Positions 35,609 through 44,491 of a stretch of 64,000 nt of DNA are shown piece by piece. Source of the DNA: Variovorax sp. WS11 (GTDB taxonomy: Bacteria; Pseudomonadota; Gammaproteobacteria; Burkholderiales; Burkholderiaceae_C). Below the pieces are notes generated by a model. The model was given only the letters and a program-made list of their open reading frames with translations, searched no databases and was not told the origin of the DNA. Within the stretch, counting starts at the first letter, position 1; each line of letters opens with the position of its first letter. A program made the translations under genes and the position numbers. The stretch spans positions 620,001-684,000 of the forward strand of contig NZ_JAAGOW010000004.1 in NCBI RefSeq assembly GCF_010499245.1, given 5' to 3'.

Positions 35609-37369
35609 TCAGGACTGAAGCGGCTGGTCCAGCACGCGGCGCATGATCTCCTCCAGCGCCTGCGGATTCGCTGCTGCAGTGCTGTCCTGCTGGCGCCAGG
35701 CGATGTGTCGGTCGGGGCGCACCAGCAGGCAGCCCGACTCCGAGATGCCGGCGAGGCCCGCCCAGCGTCCGTACACGTCCTGGGCGTCGCAATTCGGGCC
35801 GCCGATCGACACGACGTCGATCGGGACGCCGAGCGACGCGGCGACTCGCTCGGCGACAGCGCGCCAGGAGCTGCCGCCTACGCCGGTGAGCAGCGTGAAG
35901 CGGCCGCGGCCCACGAGGTCGAGCGTTGACAGCGCCCCCTGGTCGCGCTGCAGCCATGCGTGCGGCAGGTAGGCGCCGGGGAAGCTGGTCGGGTGGTAGT
36001 ACAGCTCGGGGTCTCGCGTTGGCAGGGGCCGGCTCGTGCCATCGGACACCACAGCGCACGACGCGTACACCTGTCCCATCTCGACGCCGTGGCAGTTGAA
36101 CTGGTAGTTCTGCAGCTCAACCGCGTCGCGCAGGATTTGCCGACGCTCCCGCCCATGGGGCGTGTCCTCGAAGAGGTCGTCGACGTTGGCCCAGCCCGCC
36201 GCTTCGTCCTGACCAGGCTCGAAGCCCAGGGCCTTGGAGATCGGCAGCATGTCGCGCACCGACTTCATCGCCCGCTCCACCACCTGCTGTCCGACCGGGA
36301 GTCGCTCCTGCGTGTAGCTGTCCAGCAGCCCCGTGCCGGCCTGTCCCTTCAGCACCAGGGCGAGCTTCCAGGCAAGGTTGAAGCCATCCTGCACGCAGGT
36401 GTTGGTGCCCAGGCCGTTCGCTGGCGGATGGCGGTGCGCTGCATTGCCGGCAATCATCACGCGGCCCTTGTTCATCGTGCGCGCCACGACCTGGTTGATG
36501 GTCCACTTCGATACCGCCTTCACGCGGATCGGGATGTCCGGGTCGCCGATCGTCGCGCGGGCGCGCGCCATGACCGCCTCCTCGCTGAGATCGGGTTCGC
36601 CGGTGGCCGGGTCGTACATGAACAGAAGCACCCACTCGCTCCATGGGCGCACGCAGATGTAGGTTCCGCTGCCGACCCAGTAGTCGTTGCCTGGCTGGGC
36701 CATCCAGTACAGGACGCCCGGCCGGTGGGCGGTGTACTTGGCGAGATCCACCTCGAGCCAGCAGTTGACGGCGGCTCCCAGGCCCATCTGCCCCTCGGTT
36801 TCGAAGCCGATTTCCCTGCAGACCACGCTGTTGTCGCCGTCGCAGCCGATCGCGTATTGCGAGACCACCTCGAACTCTTCGCCGGTGATGCGGTCGCGGC
36901 ACAGCGAATGCACGGTGCCGGCCTCCTGCCGCATCGTGACGAGCTCGGTATTGAAGAGGAACTGCGCGCCGCGCTCGCGCGCCACGTCGAGGAGGATGGG
37001 CTCCATCAGGTGCTGCGGGATGTTGCACATCGCCGATGGACTGGACAGGTCGTAGTCGGCGCGCCGCTCCGGGCCCGAGCCCCATGTCTGAAGGCGTGCG
37101 ATCTCCGTGCCGGCGAAGCTGGTTGCCCAGACGTTGTTGCTCATCAGGTGGTTCGGCGTGGCGACGTGCATCACGCGCTCTTCGATGCCGAGATCGCGGA
37201 ACACCTCCATCGTGCGCTGGTTGGTGATGTGCGCGCGCGGCGAGTTGGCCGTGCCGGGGAAGCGGGTGATGGTCAGTGTCTCGATGCCGAGCGTGGCGAG
37301 GTGGCAGGTCGCGGACAGCCCGGCGGGTCCGGCGCCGACGACAAGCACCGGGACTTCGATCTTGCGCAT
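35609..37369 (-). CDS. FAD-dependent phenol hydroxylase, TfdB-like
   Basis: A 586-residue flavoprotein monooxygenase of the class A aromatic hydroxylases. It has GAGPAG near residue 12, the NADPH/FAD motif around GCDGDNSVV and the second FAD motif GNAAHRHPPANGLGTN. The segment SPRAHITNQRTMEV and the following ATPNHLM and LASPS-like parts match 2,4-dichlorophenol 6-monooxygenase (TfdB) more than MhpA-type enzymes, and the length is similar to TfdB. Expected reaction: ortho-hydroxylation of a phenol to a catechol with NADPH and O2. It lies between FAH and VOC dioxygenase genes, a minimal hydroxylation, cleavage and hydrolysis set. Confidence 0.9.
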   Translation of the reverse strand: MRKIEVPVLVVGAGPAGLSATCHLATLGIETLTITRFPGTANSPRAHITNQRTMEVFRDLGIEERVMHVATPNHLMSNNVWATSFAGTEIARLQTWGSGPERRADYDLSSPSAMCNIPQHLMEPILLDVARERGAQFLFNTELVTMRQEAGTVHSLCRDRITGEEFEVVSQYAIGCDGDNSVVCREIGFETEGQMGLGAAVNCWLEVDLAKYTAHRPGVLYWMAQPGNDYWVGSGTYICVRPWSEWVLLFMYDPATGEPDLSEEAVMARARATIGDPDIPIRVKAVSKWTINQVVARTMNKGRVMIAGNAAHRHPPANGLGTNTCVQDGFNLAWKLALVLKGQAGTGLLDSYTQERLPVGQQVVERAMKSVRDMLPISKALGFEPGQDEAAGWANVDDLFEDTPHGRERRQILRDAVELQNYQFNCHGVEMGQVYASCAVVSDGTSRPLPTRDPELYYHPTSFPGAYLPHAWLQRDQGALSTLDLVGRGRFTLLTGVGGSSWRAVAERVAASLGVPIDVVSIGGPNCDAQDVYGRWAGLAGISESGCLLVRPDRHIAWRQQDSTAAANPQALEEIMRRVLDQPLQS

Positions 37370-37385
37370 GAAATGCTCCTTGTCT

Positions 37386-38270
37386 TCAGCGGGCACTGGC
37401 GGCGATGGACTGATTCGCTGCCGATTCCTCGTCGCGAATCGGGTTCCTCAGCAGGCCGATCCTTTCGATGGAAACCTCGACGACGTCGCCCTGTCGCATC
37501 AAGAGCTTCGGCTCGCGTGCCCACCCGATGCCCGATGGCGTGCCGGCCACGATGACGTCGCCGACCTCCAGCGTGATGGCCTCGCTGATGATCGAGATCA
37601 AGGTGGCCACGTCGTAGAGCATGTCGTCGGTGTTGGCGGACTGCACCACCTGTCCGTTCAGGCGGGTCTCGAGTTGCAGTCCCTTGGCGCCCGGCGGCAA
37701 CTCGTCTGCCGTGACCACGTAGGGGCCGAACGCGCCGGTGTCGTCGAAGTTCTTCCCGACGGTCCACTGCGGTGACTTGAATTGGTATTCCCGGACCGAT
37801 CCGTCGTTGAAGACCGAATAGCCGAATACGCAATCGAGCGCGCGGGCCTTGCTGATGTGGCGACCGCCGCGTCCGAGTACCACCGCCAGTTCGCCTTCAT
37901 AGTCGAGCGAGTCGCTGCACGAAGGGCGCACGATCGGGCTGCCATGCCCGGTGAGGCTCGATGTGAAGCGACCGAACAGGGTCGGGTAGTCGGGCTGCTC
38001 GTACGGGCTCTCCTTCGTGTGATCGGCGTAGTTCAAGCCGACGCAAATGATCTTTGGCGGCGACACCACCGGCGGCAGGTAGCGCACCGACGAGGGGTCG
38101 ACGGGCGAGAGGCTGGTATCCGGCAGATCGCCCAGCGTCTGCAGAGAGGCACCGTTGCGCAGCAGCGCACCCACATCGGGGCCAAGTTCACGCCGGAACG
38201 GAATCAGACCGCGTTCGGTCACGGCACCGACGCGCGGGTGCCCGTCGATCAGAAATGTTGCAAGTCTCAC
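37386..38270 (-). CDS. FAH-family hydrolase
   Basis: A 294-residue FAH protein with GLNYADHTKESPYEQPDYP, LDYEGELAVVLG, FNDGSVREYQ and VAGTPSGIG. It starts the minus-strand operon with the TfdB-like hydroxylase and the VOC dioxygenase and presumably hydrolyses the ring-cleavage product. Its promoter must lie in the AT-rich 38271-38418 spacer shared with the divergent GntR gene. It is related to the FAH proteins encoded at 2709 and 43591. Confidence 0.9.
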   Translation of the reverse strand: MRLATFLIDGHPRVGAVTERGLIPFRRELGPDVGALLRNGASLQTLGDLPDTSLSPVDPSSVRYLPPVVSPPKIICVGLNYADHTKESPYEQPDYPTLFGRFTSSLTGHGSPIVRPSCSDSLDYEGELAVVLGRGGRHISKARALDCVFGYSVFNDGSVREYQFKSPQWTVGKNFDDTGAFGPYVVTADELPPGAKGLQLETRLNGQVVQSANTDDMLYDVATLISIISEAITLEVGDVIVAGTPSGIGWAREPKLLMRQGDVVEVSIERIGLLRNPIRDEESAANQSIAASAR

Positions 38271-38418
38271 TGGATGTCCTTGTCCTGAGGGCGGCGCTGC
38301 CGCGATAGGTTGAAATGTAGCTAAAGAGAGAAAAAATATATCTTAGTAGATTCCCTAGATATTCTGGTGCAACTGATGTGAAACGATAAAATCGCTACGA
38401 AATCTGGACCAACGCGAC
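38271..38418. promoter_or_regulatory. AT-rich divergent promoter region
   Basis: This 148-bp spacer between the divergent FAH operon and GntR gene is strongly AT-rich (for example AGAGAGAAAAAATATATC near 38321) in a GC-rich neighbourhood. CGAT-AAA-ATCG near 38383-38393 is a short dyad that contains TAAAAT, a possible -10 element for the GntR gene. No operator can be assigned with certainty. Confidence 0.45.
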
Positions 38419-39114
38419 ATGGAACAAGACGCCACGAGCAGTCGGACGATGGCCTCCGCCCTGGCGGCCAGCATTCGCGCGGACGTGATCAAGGGCGTGC
38501 TCGCGCCCGGGTCGAAGCTGCGCATCAAGGAGATGTGCGAGCGCTATTCGGCAGGCCACATCCCGATGCGCGAGGCCTTGTCGCGCCTGGCGACCAGCGG
38601 CTTTGTGGTCGCCGAGGACCAACGCGGTTTCCGGGTGTCATCAGTGACAGCCGCAGAACTGGCCGATATCACGGAGACGCGCTGTCACGTCGAATGCGAG
38701 ACACTGCGCCGTTCGATCGAGCGGGGCGGGCTCGACTGGGAGGAACGCGTGACGGCCACGCACTTCCGGCTCAGTCGTCTGGTGATGTACGCGGCCAACG
38801 GATCGGGGGTCGATGCCGAATGGGAGCGCGCGCATGTGGCACTCCATGCGGCGCTGCTCTCGGCCTCTGGCTCGAAATGGCTGGAAACGCTATCGGACCT
38901 GCTGCGCGACCAGACCGCGCGCTATCGGCATCTCTCGGTGGTGCCGCACAACCGGCCTGCCGGTGGCCCGGCGTCTGAAGCGAATCGCGATGTGGCCGCC
39001 GAGCATCGCGCGATCGTCGACGCGGCGCTGGCGCGTGACGATGTGCGCGCCTGCGAGCTCTTGCGGCAGCACTTTCAGGCCACTGCGGAACTGGTATTGC
39101 AACAGACCGCATGA
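38419..39114 (+). CDS. GntR-family transcriptional regulator, FCD subfamily
   Basis: A 231-residue FadR-type regulator: winged HTH in residues about 12-75 (IRADVIKGVLAPGSKLRI, then IPMREALSRLATSGFVV), then an FCD domain with AHVALHAALLSASGSKWL and AEHRAIVDAALARDD. Divergent from the FAH/TfdB-like/VOC operon, which it most likely represses until an aromatic or oxo-acid effector binds. Closely similar in layout to the regulators encoded at 5056 and 42724, each also divergent from an aromatic-type operon. Confidence 0.92.
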   Translation: MEQDATSSRTMASALAASIRADVIKGVLAPGSKLRIKEMCERYSAGHIPMREALSRLATSGFVVAEDQRGFRVSSVTAAELADITETRCHVECETLRRSIERGGLDWEERVTATHFRLSRLVMYAANGSGVDAEWERAHVALHAALLSASGSKWLETLSDLLRDQTARYRHLSVVPHNRPAGGPASEANRDVAAEHRAIVDAALARDDVRACELLRQHFQATAELVLQQTA

Positions 39115-39190
39115 GCGCGCTCCTCGACCGCCACAGCGCAGCGAACTCGCCGGCGAGAAAGTCGAGCAACTCCCGACGCTGCACCTGGGC

Positions 39191-40771
39191 TTGTTCCTGG
39201 CTTGTCTGGTCTTCGCGCTTTCACTCTTGTGTGGGTGTGCGCAGTTGCCCAGTCCGAGCGCGAGACCGATTTCAGTGGCGATTGAAGGCGGTGCCGACAC
39301 GCTGCTTGGCCGAACCGTGCTCGAGGGGGCGCCCGATGCAACGACGAGCGGGTTTCGCCTGCTTCCGCTGCCGCGCTTCGCTCTCCATGCGCGTGAGGAG
39401 ATGGTGCGGCGGGCTCAGCGTTCGATCGACGTTCAGTACTACTTGATCGAGGACGATGCGACGGGACGCTTTCTGCTGCGGGCCCTGCGTGATGCGAGCA
39501 GGCGGGGAGTGCGGGTACGCATCCTGGTCGACGACTTCTACACGGCGTCCTCGGACGACCTTTTGCTGGCGCTGTCCGCATATCCAAACATAGAAGTGCG
39601 CTTGTTCAACCCTTTTCCGGCAGGCCGCGGTTCGTTGTTTTCTCGCTTCGCGACTTCGATTTTCGATCTTGAGCGCGTCAATCGGCGGATGCACAACAAG
39701 CTCTTGCTGGCCGACAACGTCGCCGCGATCGCCGGTGGACGCAATATTGCCAACGGCTACTTTCAGCATGACGCCACGTCCTCGTTCATCGACATGGACG
39801 TCTTCGCAGTAGGCCCGATCGTGCCGAAACTATCCTCGTACTTCGACTTGTTCTGGAATAGCGAGCAGGTCTATCCGATCGAAAGCCTGGTACCGGCTGC
39901 CGGCCCCCCGGCTGAACTGCGAGACCGGTTCGACGCAATGACTCGGACAACTGCCGGCGTGGCCGATCAGTTGGACGCGACCGACCTCCTGGGCCATCGG
40001 CCATTGGGCCTTGATCTTGACGCCGGCGCTGCTGCGCTCAGGCTCACCTGGGCTCAAGCCGAGGCCTTCTCGGACATGCCAAGCAAGGTTCTTGCACCCT
40101 CCTATCCGGGCCGGCTCCTGACCGAAGCTGACCGACACACGGTGCTCTACAACGTACGCCGATTGGTGCGGGCGGCGCAGAGCGAAGTTGTAGAGACCAT
40201 GCCCTACCTGGTTCCCGGGCCAGAGGGGATGGAGTCGATTCGCGGCGTGCGTGCGCGCGACGTCAAGTTCAGCATCGTGACGAACTCCCTCGCGGCAGCC
40301 GATGAGCCGCTTGTTCATGCAGGCTATCGGCGGTATCGCTCCCGGCTTCTCCGGCTCGGTGTCGACCTCTACGAGCTAAGTCCTCGCGATACGGCCAATG
40401 CCTCGCGCTTTGGAACGTTCGGGGCGGCGGGTGGGCGGCTGCACGGCAAGCTGGTCGTGATCGATCGAAAGATTGCATTTGTCGGATCCATGAATTTCGA
40501 TCCACGCTCGGACTCGCAAAACACGGAACTGGGGCTGTTCATCTACAGCACGGAGATCGCGCAGCAGATACATGGGCTGATCCTGGGCCTCCAGCGCACC
40601 GGCGCCTATCTGCTTCGGCTGGACCCGAGCGACTCGCGAATCGAGTGGCTCAGTCCCGAAGACTCGACCGGAGTCAGGCGGCAGGTGTTCCACAACGAGC
40701 CGGAAACCACACTCTGGGAGCGCATGAAGCTCGAGCTTCTTGCACCGCTGATACCAGAGAGCATCCTCTGA
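39191..40771 (+). CDS. Phospholipase D-type cardiolipin synthase (ClsC-like) lipoprotein
   Basis: A protein of about 526 residues with two HKD motifs: H168-N-K-x4-D in RRMHNKLLLADNVAAI, and H418-G-K-x4-D in RLHGKLVVIDRKIAFVGS. GGRNIANGYF and DMDVFAVGPIV match ClsC/YmdC rather than ClsA. No ATG suits; TTG 39191 gives a hydrophobic signal ending in LLCGC, a plausible lipobox, so it is probably a membrane lipoprotein. An earlier start overlapping the GntR gene remains possible. It would condense phosphatidylglycerol with phosphatidylethanolamine to cardiolipin. It has no obvious link to the catabolic genes. Confidence 0.85.
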   Translation: MFLACLVFALSLLCGCAQLPSPSARPISVAIEGGADTLLGRTVLEGAPDATTSGFRLLPLPRFALHAREEMVRRAQRSIDVQYYLIEDDATGRFLLRALRDASRRGVRVRILVDDFYTASSDDLLLALSAYPNIEVRLFNPFPAGRGSLFSRFATSIFDLERVNRRMHNKLLLADNVAAIAGGRNIANGYFQHDATSSFIDMDVFAVGPIVPKLSSYFDLFWNSEQVYPIESLVPAAGPPAELRDRFDAMTRTTAGVADQLDATDLLGHRPLGLDLDAGAAALRLTWAQAEAFSDMPSKVLAPSYPGRLLTEADRHTVLYNVRRLVRAAQSEVVETMPYLVPGPEGMESIRGVRARDVKFSIVTNSLAAADEPLVHAGYRRYRSRLLRLGVDLYELSPRDTANASRFGTFGAAGGRLHGKLVVIDRKIAFVGSMNFDPRSDSQNTELGLFIYSTEIAQQIHGLILGLQRTGAYLLRLDPSDSRIEWLSPEDSTGVRRQVFHNEPETTLWERMKLELLAPLIPESIL

Positions 40772-40772
40772 C

Positions 40773-40796
40773 GGCCGGCGGAATGTGCCGCCGGCT
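40773..40796. terminator. GC-rich hairpin between convergent genes
   Basis: GCCGGCGG (40774-40781) and CCGCCGGC (40788-40795) form a perfect 8-bp stem with a 6-base loop, one G-T pair extending it. It lies 2 bp after the phospholipase stop and before the end of the convergent AraC gene at 40832, so it may terminate both. No T-run on either side. Confidence 0.6.
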
Positions 40797-40831
40797 CCGA
40801 AATCACAAGAGCGCTTCGAAGGACATGCCTT

Positions 40832-41809
40832 TCACTTCTGGTGCAATCCTTGCTCCTGACGCAATTTTCCAGGCGTACGGCCGTATCGTGCGAGGCAGGT
40901 CCTGCTGAAATGCGACGAATCCAGGAAGCCTGCACGCCGTCCGATTTCGGCCACGGTCAAGTGATTGAACTGCATCGCCCGAAGCATTCGAGCGGCGACC
41001 TCGAGCCGCGCATCGAGCAGAATTGCGCCGAAGCTTTCTCCCCCCAGTGCCAGGATGCGATGCAGTGTGCGAGCGGACAAGTCGAGCGATGCCGCGACAT
41101 CTGCAGCGGTCAACGGCAAGTCCGTAGAGCGCTGGCGAATGCAGTCGACGATGCGGCGTCGCATCTCCGCTTGGCCTGTGATGGCTTTAGGGGCGCAGGC
41201 GGGGATTTCACTGGCGGCCATTGCAAGGAGCGCTCCTACCTGATCGATCATCAAGCTTGCCGGCAAGGGGGGGTTGACGGCGGTCTCGGGGGCCAGGCTT
41301 GCGATGTAGCTGGACAGTACGCTTCCCCAGACCGACTGCCCGGAGATGCACTGCCCGATCAGCGCTGCGGGATCGGGAATCCAGGTATGAAGCCAGTCCA
41401 CAGGCAGAGTGATCGTGCGCGTGGAGAAGCCTTCTGGAAGATGCGATGAATACTCGAAGCGCGTATCTATGAGCACGAGGTCTCCGGGCGCGAGGTCGGC
41501 TACACCGGCCTTGTGGACGAACTTCCAGCTTCCGACACCGACGGCCAAGTGGTAGACACGTCCGCCGCTCTGGGCAATGTCCCGACGGGTGCGAAATGAG
41601 TCCTTCGTCGAGCCTGTGATCGTCGTGACCTTGAGCGTTCCGAGATCGGCACTGCTCATCTCGCACTGGAAGCTGTTCTTGTCCGGGCTTCGAGTGGTGA
41701 CGGTGATCAGGCTTTTCGCCAATGTCTCCGCGTAGGCGTCGAGCCTCTGCGAGCGAGGCAGGCTTTCAGTCGACCACCGGAAGACGTCTGAGATTTGACT
41801 GTCGTGCAT
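40832..41809 (-). CDS. AraC-family regulator (FeaR/AraC-binding-like N-terminal domain)
   Basis: A 325-residue regulator with an N-terminal AraC-binding-like domain (about residues 30-200) and a C-terminal double HTH: LTAADVAASLDLSARTLHRIL, then VAEIGRRAGFLDSSHFSRTC and RYGRTPGKLR. The layout fits FeaR/NphR-type activators of aromatic amine or phenol pathways. It is divergent from the isochorismatase-family gene at 41995 and so probably activates it. Convergent with the phospholipase gene. Confidence 0.92.
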   Translation of the reverse strand: MHDSQISDVFRWSTESLPRSQRLDAYAETLAKSLITVTTRSPDKNSFQCEMSSADLGTLKVTTITGSTKDSFRTRRDIAQSGGRVYHLAVGVGSWKFVHKAGVADLAPGDLVLIDTRFEYSSHLPEGFSTRTITLPVDWLHTWIPDPAALIGQCISGQSVWGSVLSSYIASLAPETAVNPPLPASLMIDQVGALLAMAASEIPACAPKAITGQAEMRRRIVDCIRQRSTDLPLTAADVAASLDLSARTLHRILALGGESFGAILLDARLEVAARMLRAMQFNHLTVAEIGRRAGFLDSSHFSRTCLARYGRTPGKLRQEQGLHQK

Positions 41810-41994
41810 CGTGGCTCCTTCCTTGCGGCCAAAAAGTGGAAGGTTCTGCGCGGCGACTCTATCGCGTCCTGACGATGGCGCATACAGCCAGAGGGCTGGC
41901 GCGCACAGACAGGTTCTGCTCTCCTGGTGTGCTTAAGCTCTGGTGTCCGCGGCCTGCGGAGCCTCTCAATCGATACACCCCTCGGAGCAAAACG

Positions 41995-42636
41995 ATGGCC
42001 AGTGAACCCATCCGTGATCCGGCAGCAGATCACCTTCTGACGCCGAAGAATTCGACTCTCATCATCATCGACTACCAGCCGGTGCAGGTGAACTCCATCG
42101 CTTCGATGGATCGGCAACTCCTGATCAACAACATCATCGGCGTCGCGAAGCTTGGACTGACCTATGGTCTTCCGATCGTGCACTCCACAGTCAATGTCAA
42201 GACAGGTCTTAACAAGCCGCCGATTCCGCAGCTCAACAGAGTTCTCATGGACTTGCCGACCTACGACCGCACCTCGATCAACTCGTGGGAGGACGTCGAA
42301 TTCGTAGCCGCGGTCAAGGCCGCGGGACGCAAGAAGCTGATCATGACGGCGCTGTGGACCGAGGCATGCCTGACCTTCCCGGCTCTCGACGCCTTGAAGG
42401 CAGGCTACGAGGTCTATGTTGTCGTGGACGCAGTCGGTGGGACTTCCGTCCAGGCGCACGAGGCAGCCCTGCGTCGGATCGAACAGGCGGGGGGTAAGGC
42501 CATCAGCTGGATCCAGCTGGCGTGCGAACTGCAAAGGGACTGGGCCCGCAAGGAAACCGTGCCTGGCTTTATCGACGTCGCGATGCAAACAGGCGGGACC
42601 TTCGGCATTCAGCTGCACTACGACGTGCAGGAGTGA
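41995..42636 (+). CDS. Isochorismatase-family hydrolase (YcaC-like)
   Basis: A 213-residue cysteine hydrolase of the isochorismatase superfamily. Asp26 in IIIDYQPVQV and Cys125 in MTALWTEACLTFPALDAL are at the catalytic positions; GGTSVQAHEAALRRIEQAG matches the YcaC group. The lysine of the classical triad could not be pinned. CGGAG precedes the ATG. It stands alone, divergent from an AraC regulator. YcaC proteins have no firmly known substrate; amides or N-carbamoyl compounds are handled by relatives. Confidence 0.9.
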   Translation: MASEPIRDPAADHLLTPKNSTLIIIDYQPVQVNSIASMDRQLLINNIIGVAKLGLTYGLPIVHSTVNVKTGLNKPPIPQLNRVLMDLPTYDRTSINSWEDVEFVAAVKAAGRKKLIMTALWTEACLTFPALDALKAGYEVYVVVDAVGGTSVQAHEAALRRIEQAGGKAISWIQLACELQRDWARKETVPGFIDVAMQTGGTFGIQLHYDVQE

Positions 42637-42723
42637 AGTTAGACGGCCCATCTTGCACGCCCAGGAAGGTCGCAGCCCATTTCGTTGAGGTTCGGAGGGC
42701 CAGGGCCAGCCAGTGCCGTCGCT

Positions 42724-43440
42724 TCAGGGCGCTTGGACTGTGCCCTCGGCCAGGATGATCTGGGCCGTGAGGCGAATATGGGCCTTGAGCAGTTCCTCGG
42801 CCTTGGCGCAGTCGCGCGCAAGCGCTGCGTTCATGAGTGCCTCATGTTCGCCGAGATCGTCTCGTGGCGCCTTGAGATAGCGCGTCGAAAGCTTGCGGTA
42901 ACGATCTGCTCGGTCGTACAGCTGAGCGCGAAGCTGGAGAAGAACGCCGTTGGTACAGGCGCCAACCAGCATGGCGTGGAAATGATTGTGGCGCTCTTCC
43001 CAATCCGGATTGATCGAGTGTCCATCCTCGGCCCGCTTGTGGGCCTTGCTGAGGCGGTGGTACGCGCCGAGGAGATTCCCTTCCCAAACGTCATCGCCGT
43101 TCTCGATCGAGGAGCGCATGGCTAGTGCTTCGATTTCAGCGCGGGTATCGGTGAGATCGACAAGTTCCCGCCGGCTCACTGGAGCCACGGAGAACCCTCG
43201 CTGATCCTCCAGCGTCACAAGGCCTTCGCTCACCAGCCGCATCAAAGCCTCGCGTATCGGCGTCTGACCGGCCCCGACGCTCTCAGCGAGAGCAGAAATG
43301 ATGAGACGCTCTCCTGGCGGCATATGGCCGGCCACGATGTCGTTGCGCAGCCGCTCGAGAAGCTGGGTCGCTTGCGTACGTTTGATCAGCGTCGGTGCCG
43401 GGCCGCGAGCGGAAGGGGAGGCGGGCGTGAGGACGGGCAT
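42724..43440 (-). CDS. GntR-family transcriptional regulator, FCD subfamily
   Basis: A 238-residue FadR-type repressor: HTH in residues about 20-85 (LLERLRNDIVAGHMPPGERL, then QTPIREALMRLVSEGLVTL) and an FCD domain with HNHFHAMLVGACTNGVLL and GEHEALMNAALARD. It is divergent from the long operon beginning at 43591; a perfect 12-bp palindrome lies in the spacer 20 bp before that operon's first ATG. Confidence 0.92.
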   Translation of the reverse strand: MPVLTPASPSARGPAPTLIKRTQATQLLERLRNDIVAGHMPPGERLIISALAESVGAGQTPIREALMRLVSEGLVTLEDQRGFSVAPVSRRELVDLTDTRAEIEALAMRSSIENGDDVWEGNLLGAYHRLSKAHKRAEDGHSINPDWEERHNHFHAMLVGACTNGVLLQLRAQLYDRADRYRKLSTRYLKAPRDDLGEHEALMNAALARDCAKAEELLKAHIRLTAQIILAEGTVQAP

Positions 43441-43558
43441 GGGATGAGTTGCCTTGGGTTACGAACCGTGTACCAGTGACGTTGCGGAGTCGAGCACAGA
43501 TGCAACGGGAGCAAGGCTAGGGTTTATACGAATATAGGAATGCTCGACGATCATTATG

Positions 43559-43570
43559 ATTTTATAAAAT
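43559..43570. promoter_or_regulatory. 12-bp perfect AT palindrome, candidate GntR operator/promoter
   Basis: ATTTTATAAAAT is its own reverse complement and stands out in GC-rich DNA. It lies 20 bp upstream of the FAH start codon at 43591 and about 119 bp from the divergent GntR start. A tract with TTTATACGAATATAGG at 43523-43538 may hold further promoter elements. Binding by the GntR protein encoded at 42724 is inferred from position. Confidence 0.5.
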
Positions 43571-43590
43571 TCACCACATCGGACGAAATC

Positions 43591-44448
43591 ATGAGAATCC
43601 TATCTTACTCCTCGAACGGGCAACAAGGCTTGGCTGTGGAGGCAAACGGGCGTTGGCTGGACGTCGGCGCCGCCGATCCTTGGCTGCCGACCGATGTCGC
43701 CGGGCTTGTGGCGCTGCCCAACTGGCGCCGAAAGATGGAGCAGGCAGTTCAGGGCGCACCGGAGCGCGATCTCTCGAACGTGATGCTGCTGCCACCCGTA
43801 CGCACCGGCCAGAAGATCCTTTGCGTGGGGCTCAACTACCTCGATCACGTCGCCGAGAGCCCGTACAAGCAGCCGACGTATCCCACATTCTTCCTGCGAG
43901 CGGCTTCGTCGCTGATCGCACACGAGCAGCCTCTCATCAAGCCTCGGGCCAGCGAAGACTTCGACTACGAAGGCGAACTCGTGGCGGTGATTGGAAAGAC
44001 CGCTCGCCACGTGAAGCCGGAACACGCGCTGGACCACGTCGCCGGGTACACGATCTTCAATGAGGGGTCGGTTCGGGACTACCAGTTCAAGGCTCCGCAA
44101 TGGACCATGGGCAAGAACTTCGATGGAACCGGTGCGTGCGGTCCGTGGTTCGTCAGCGCAGACGAGCTGCCCCAGGGGGCCAAAGGGCTGCAGCTTGTGA
44201 CCCGGGTGAACGGTGCCGTCGAGCAGCGCGCGAGCACGGACGACATGCTCTTCGATGTCGCGACGCTGGTCTCGCTAGCCAGCGAAGTGATGACGCTGCT
44301 TCCGGGAGACATGCTGGTCACCGGCACGCCGGCCGGCGTCGGATTCGGAAAGAAGCCGCCCGTCTATCTCAAGGCCGGCGATGTCTGCGAGGTCGAGATC
44401 GAAGGCATCGGCCTGCTGCGCAACAAGGTGGAGGAGGAGGCCGCCTGA
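43591..44448 (+). CDS. FAH-family hydrolase
   Basis: A 285-residue FAH protein: GLNYLDHVAESPYKQPTYP, FDYEGELVAVIG, FNEGSVRDYQ, MGKNFDGTG and TGTPAGVGFGKKP. First gene of a twelve-gene plus-strand operon that also encodes a VOC dioxygenase 44 bp downstream, so it probably hydrolyses that enzyme's ring-cleavage product. Close relative of the FAH proteins encoded at 2709 and 37386. Confidence 0.92.
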   Translation: MRILSYSSNGQQGLAVEANGRWLDVGAADPWLPTDVAGLVALPNWRRKMEQAVQGAPERDLSNVMLLPPVRTGQKILCVGLNYLDHVAESPYKQPTYPTFFLRAASSLIAHEQPLIKPRASEDFDYEGELVAVIGKTARHVKPEHALDHVAGYTIFNEGSVRDYQFKAPQWTMGKNFDGTGACGPWFVSADELPQGAKGLQLVTRVNGAVEQRASTDDMLFDVATLVSLASEVMTLLPGDMLVTGTPAGVGFGKKPPVYLKAGDVCEVEIEGIGLLRNKVEEEAA

Positions 44449-44491
44449 ACGGCCCGTCATTCTGCGACCGACAACCGATGGAGACCAACAA

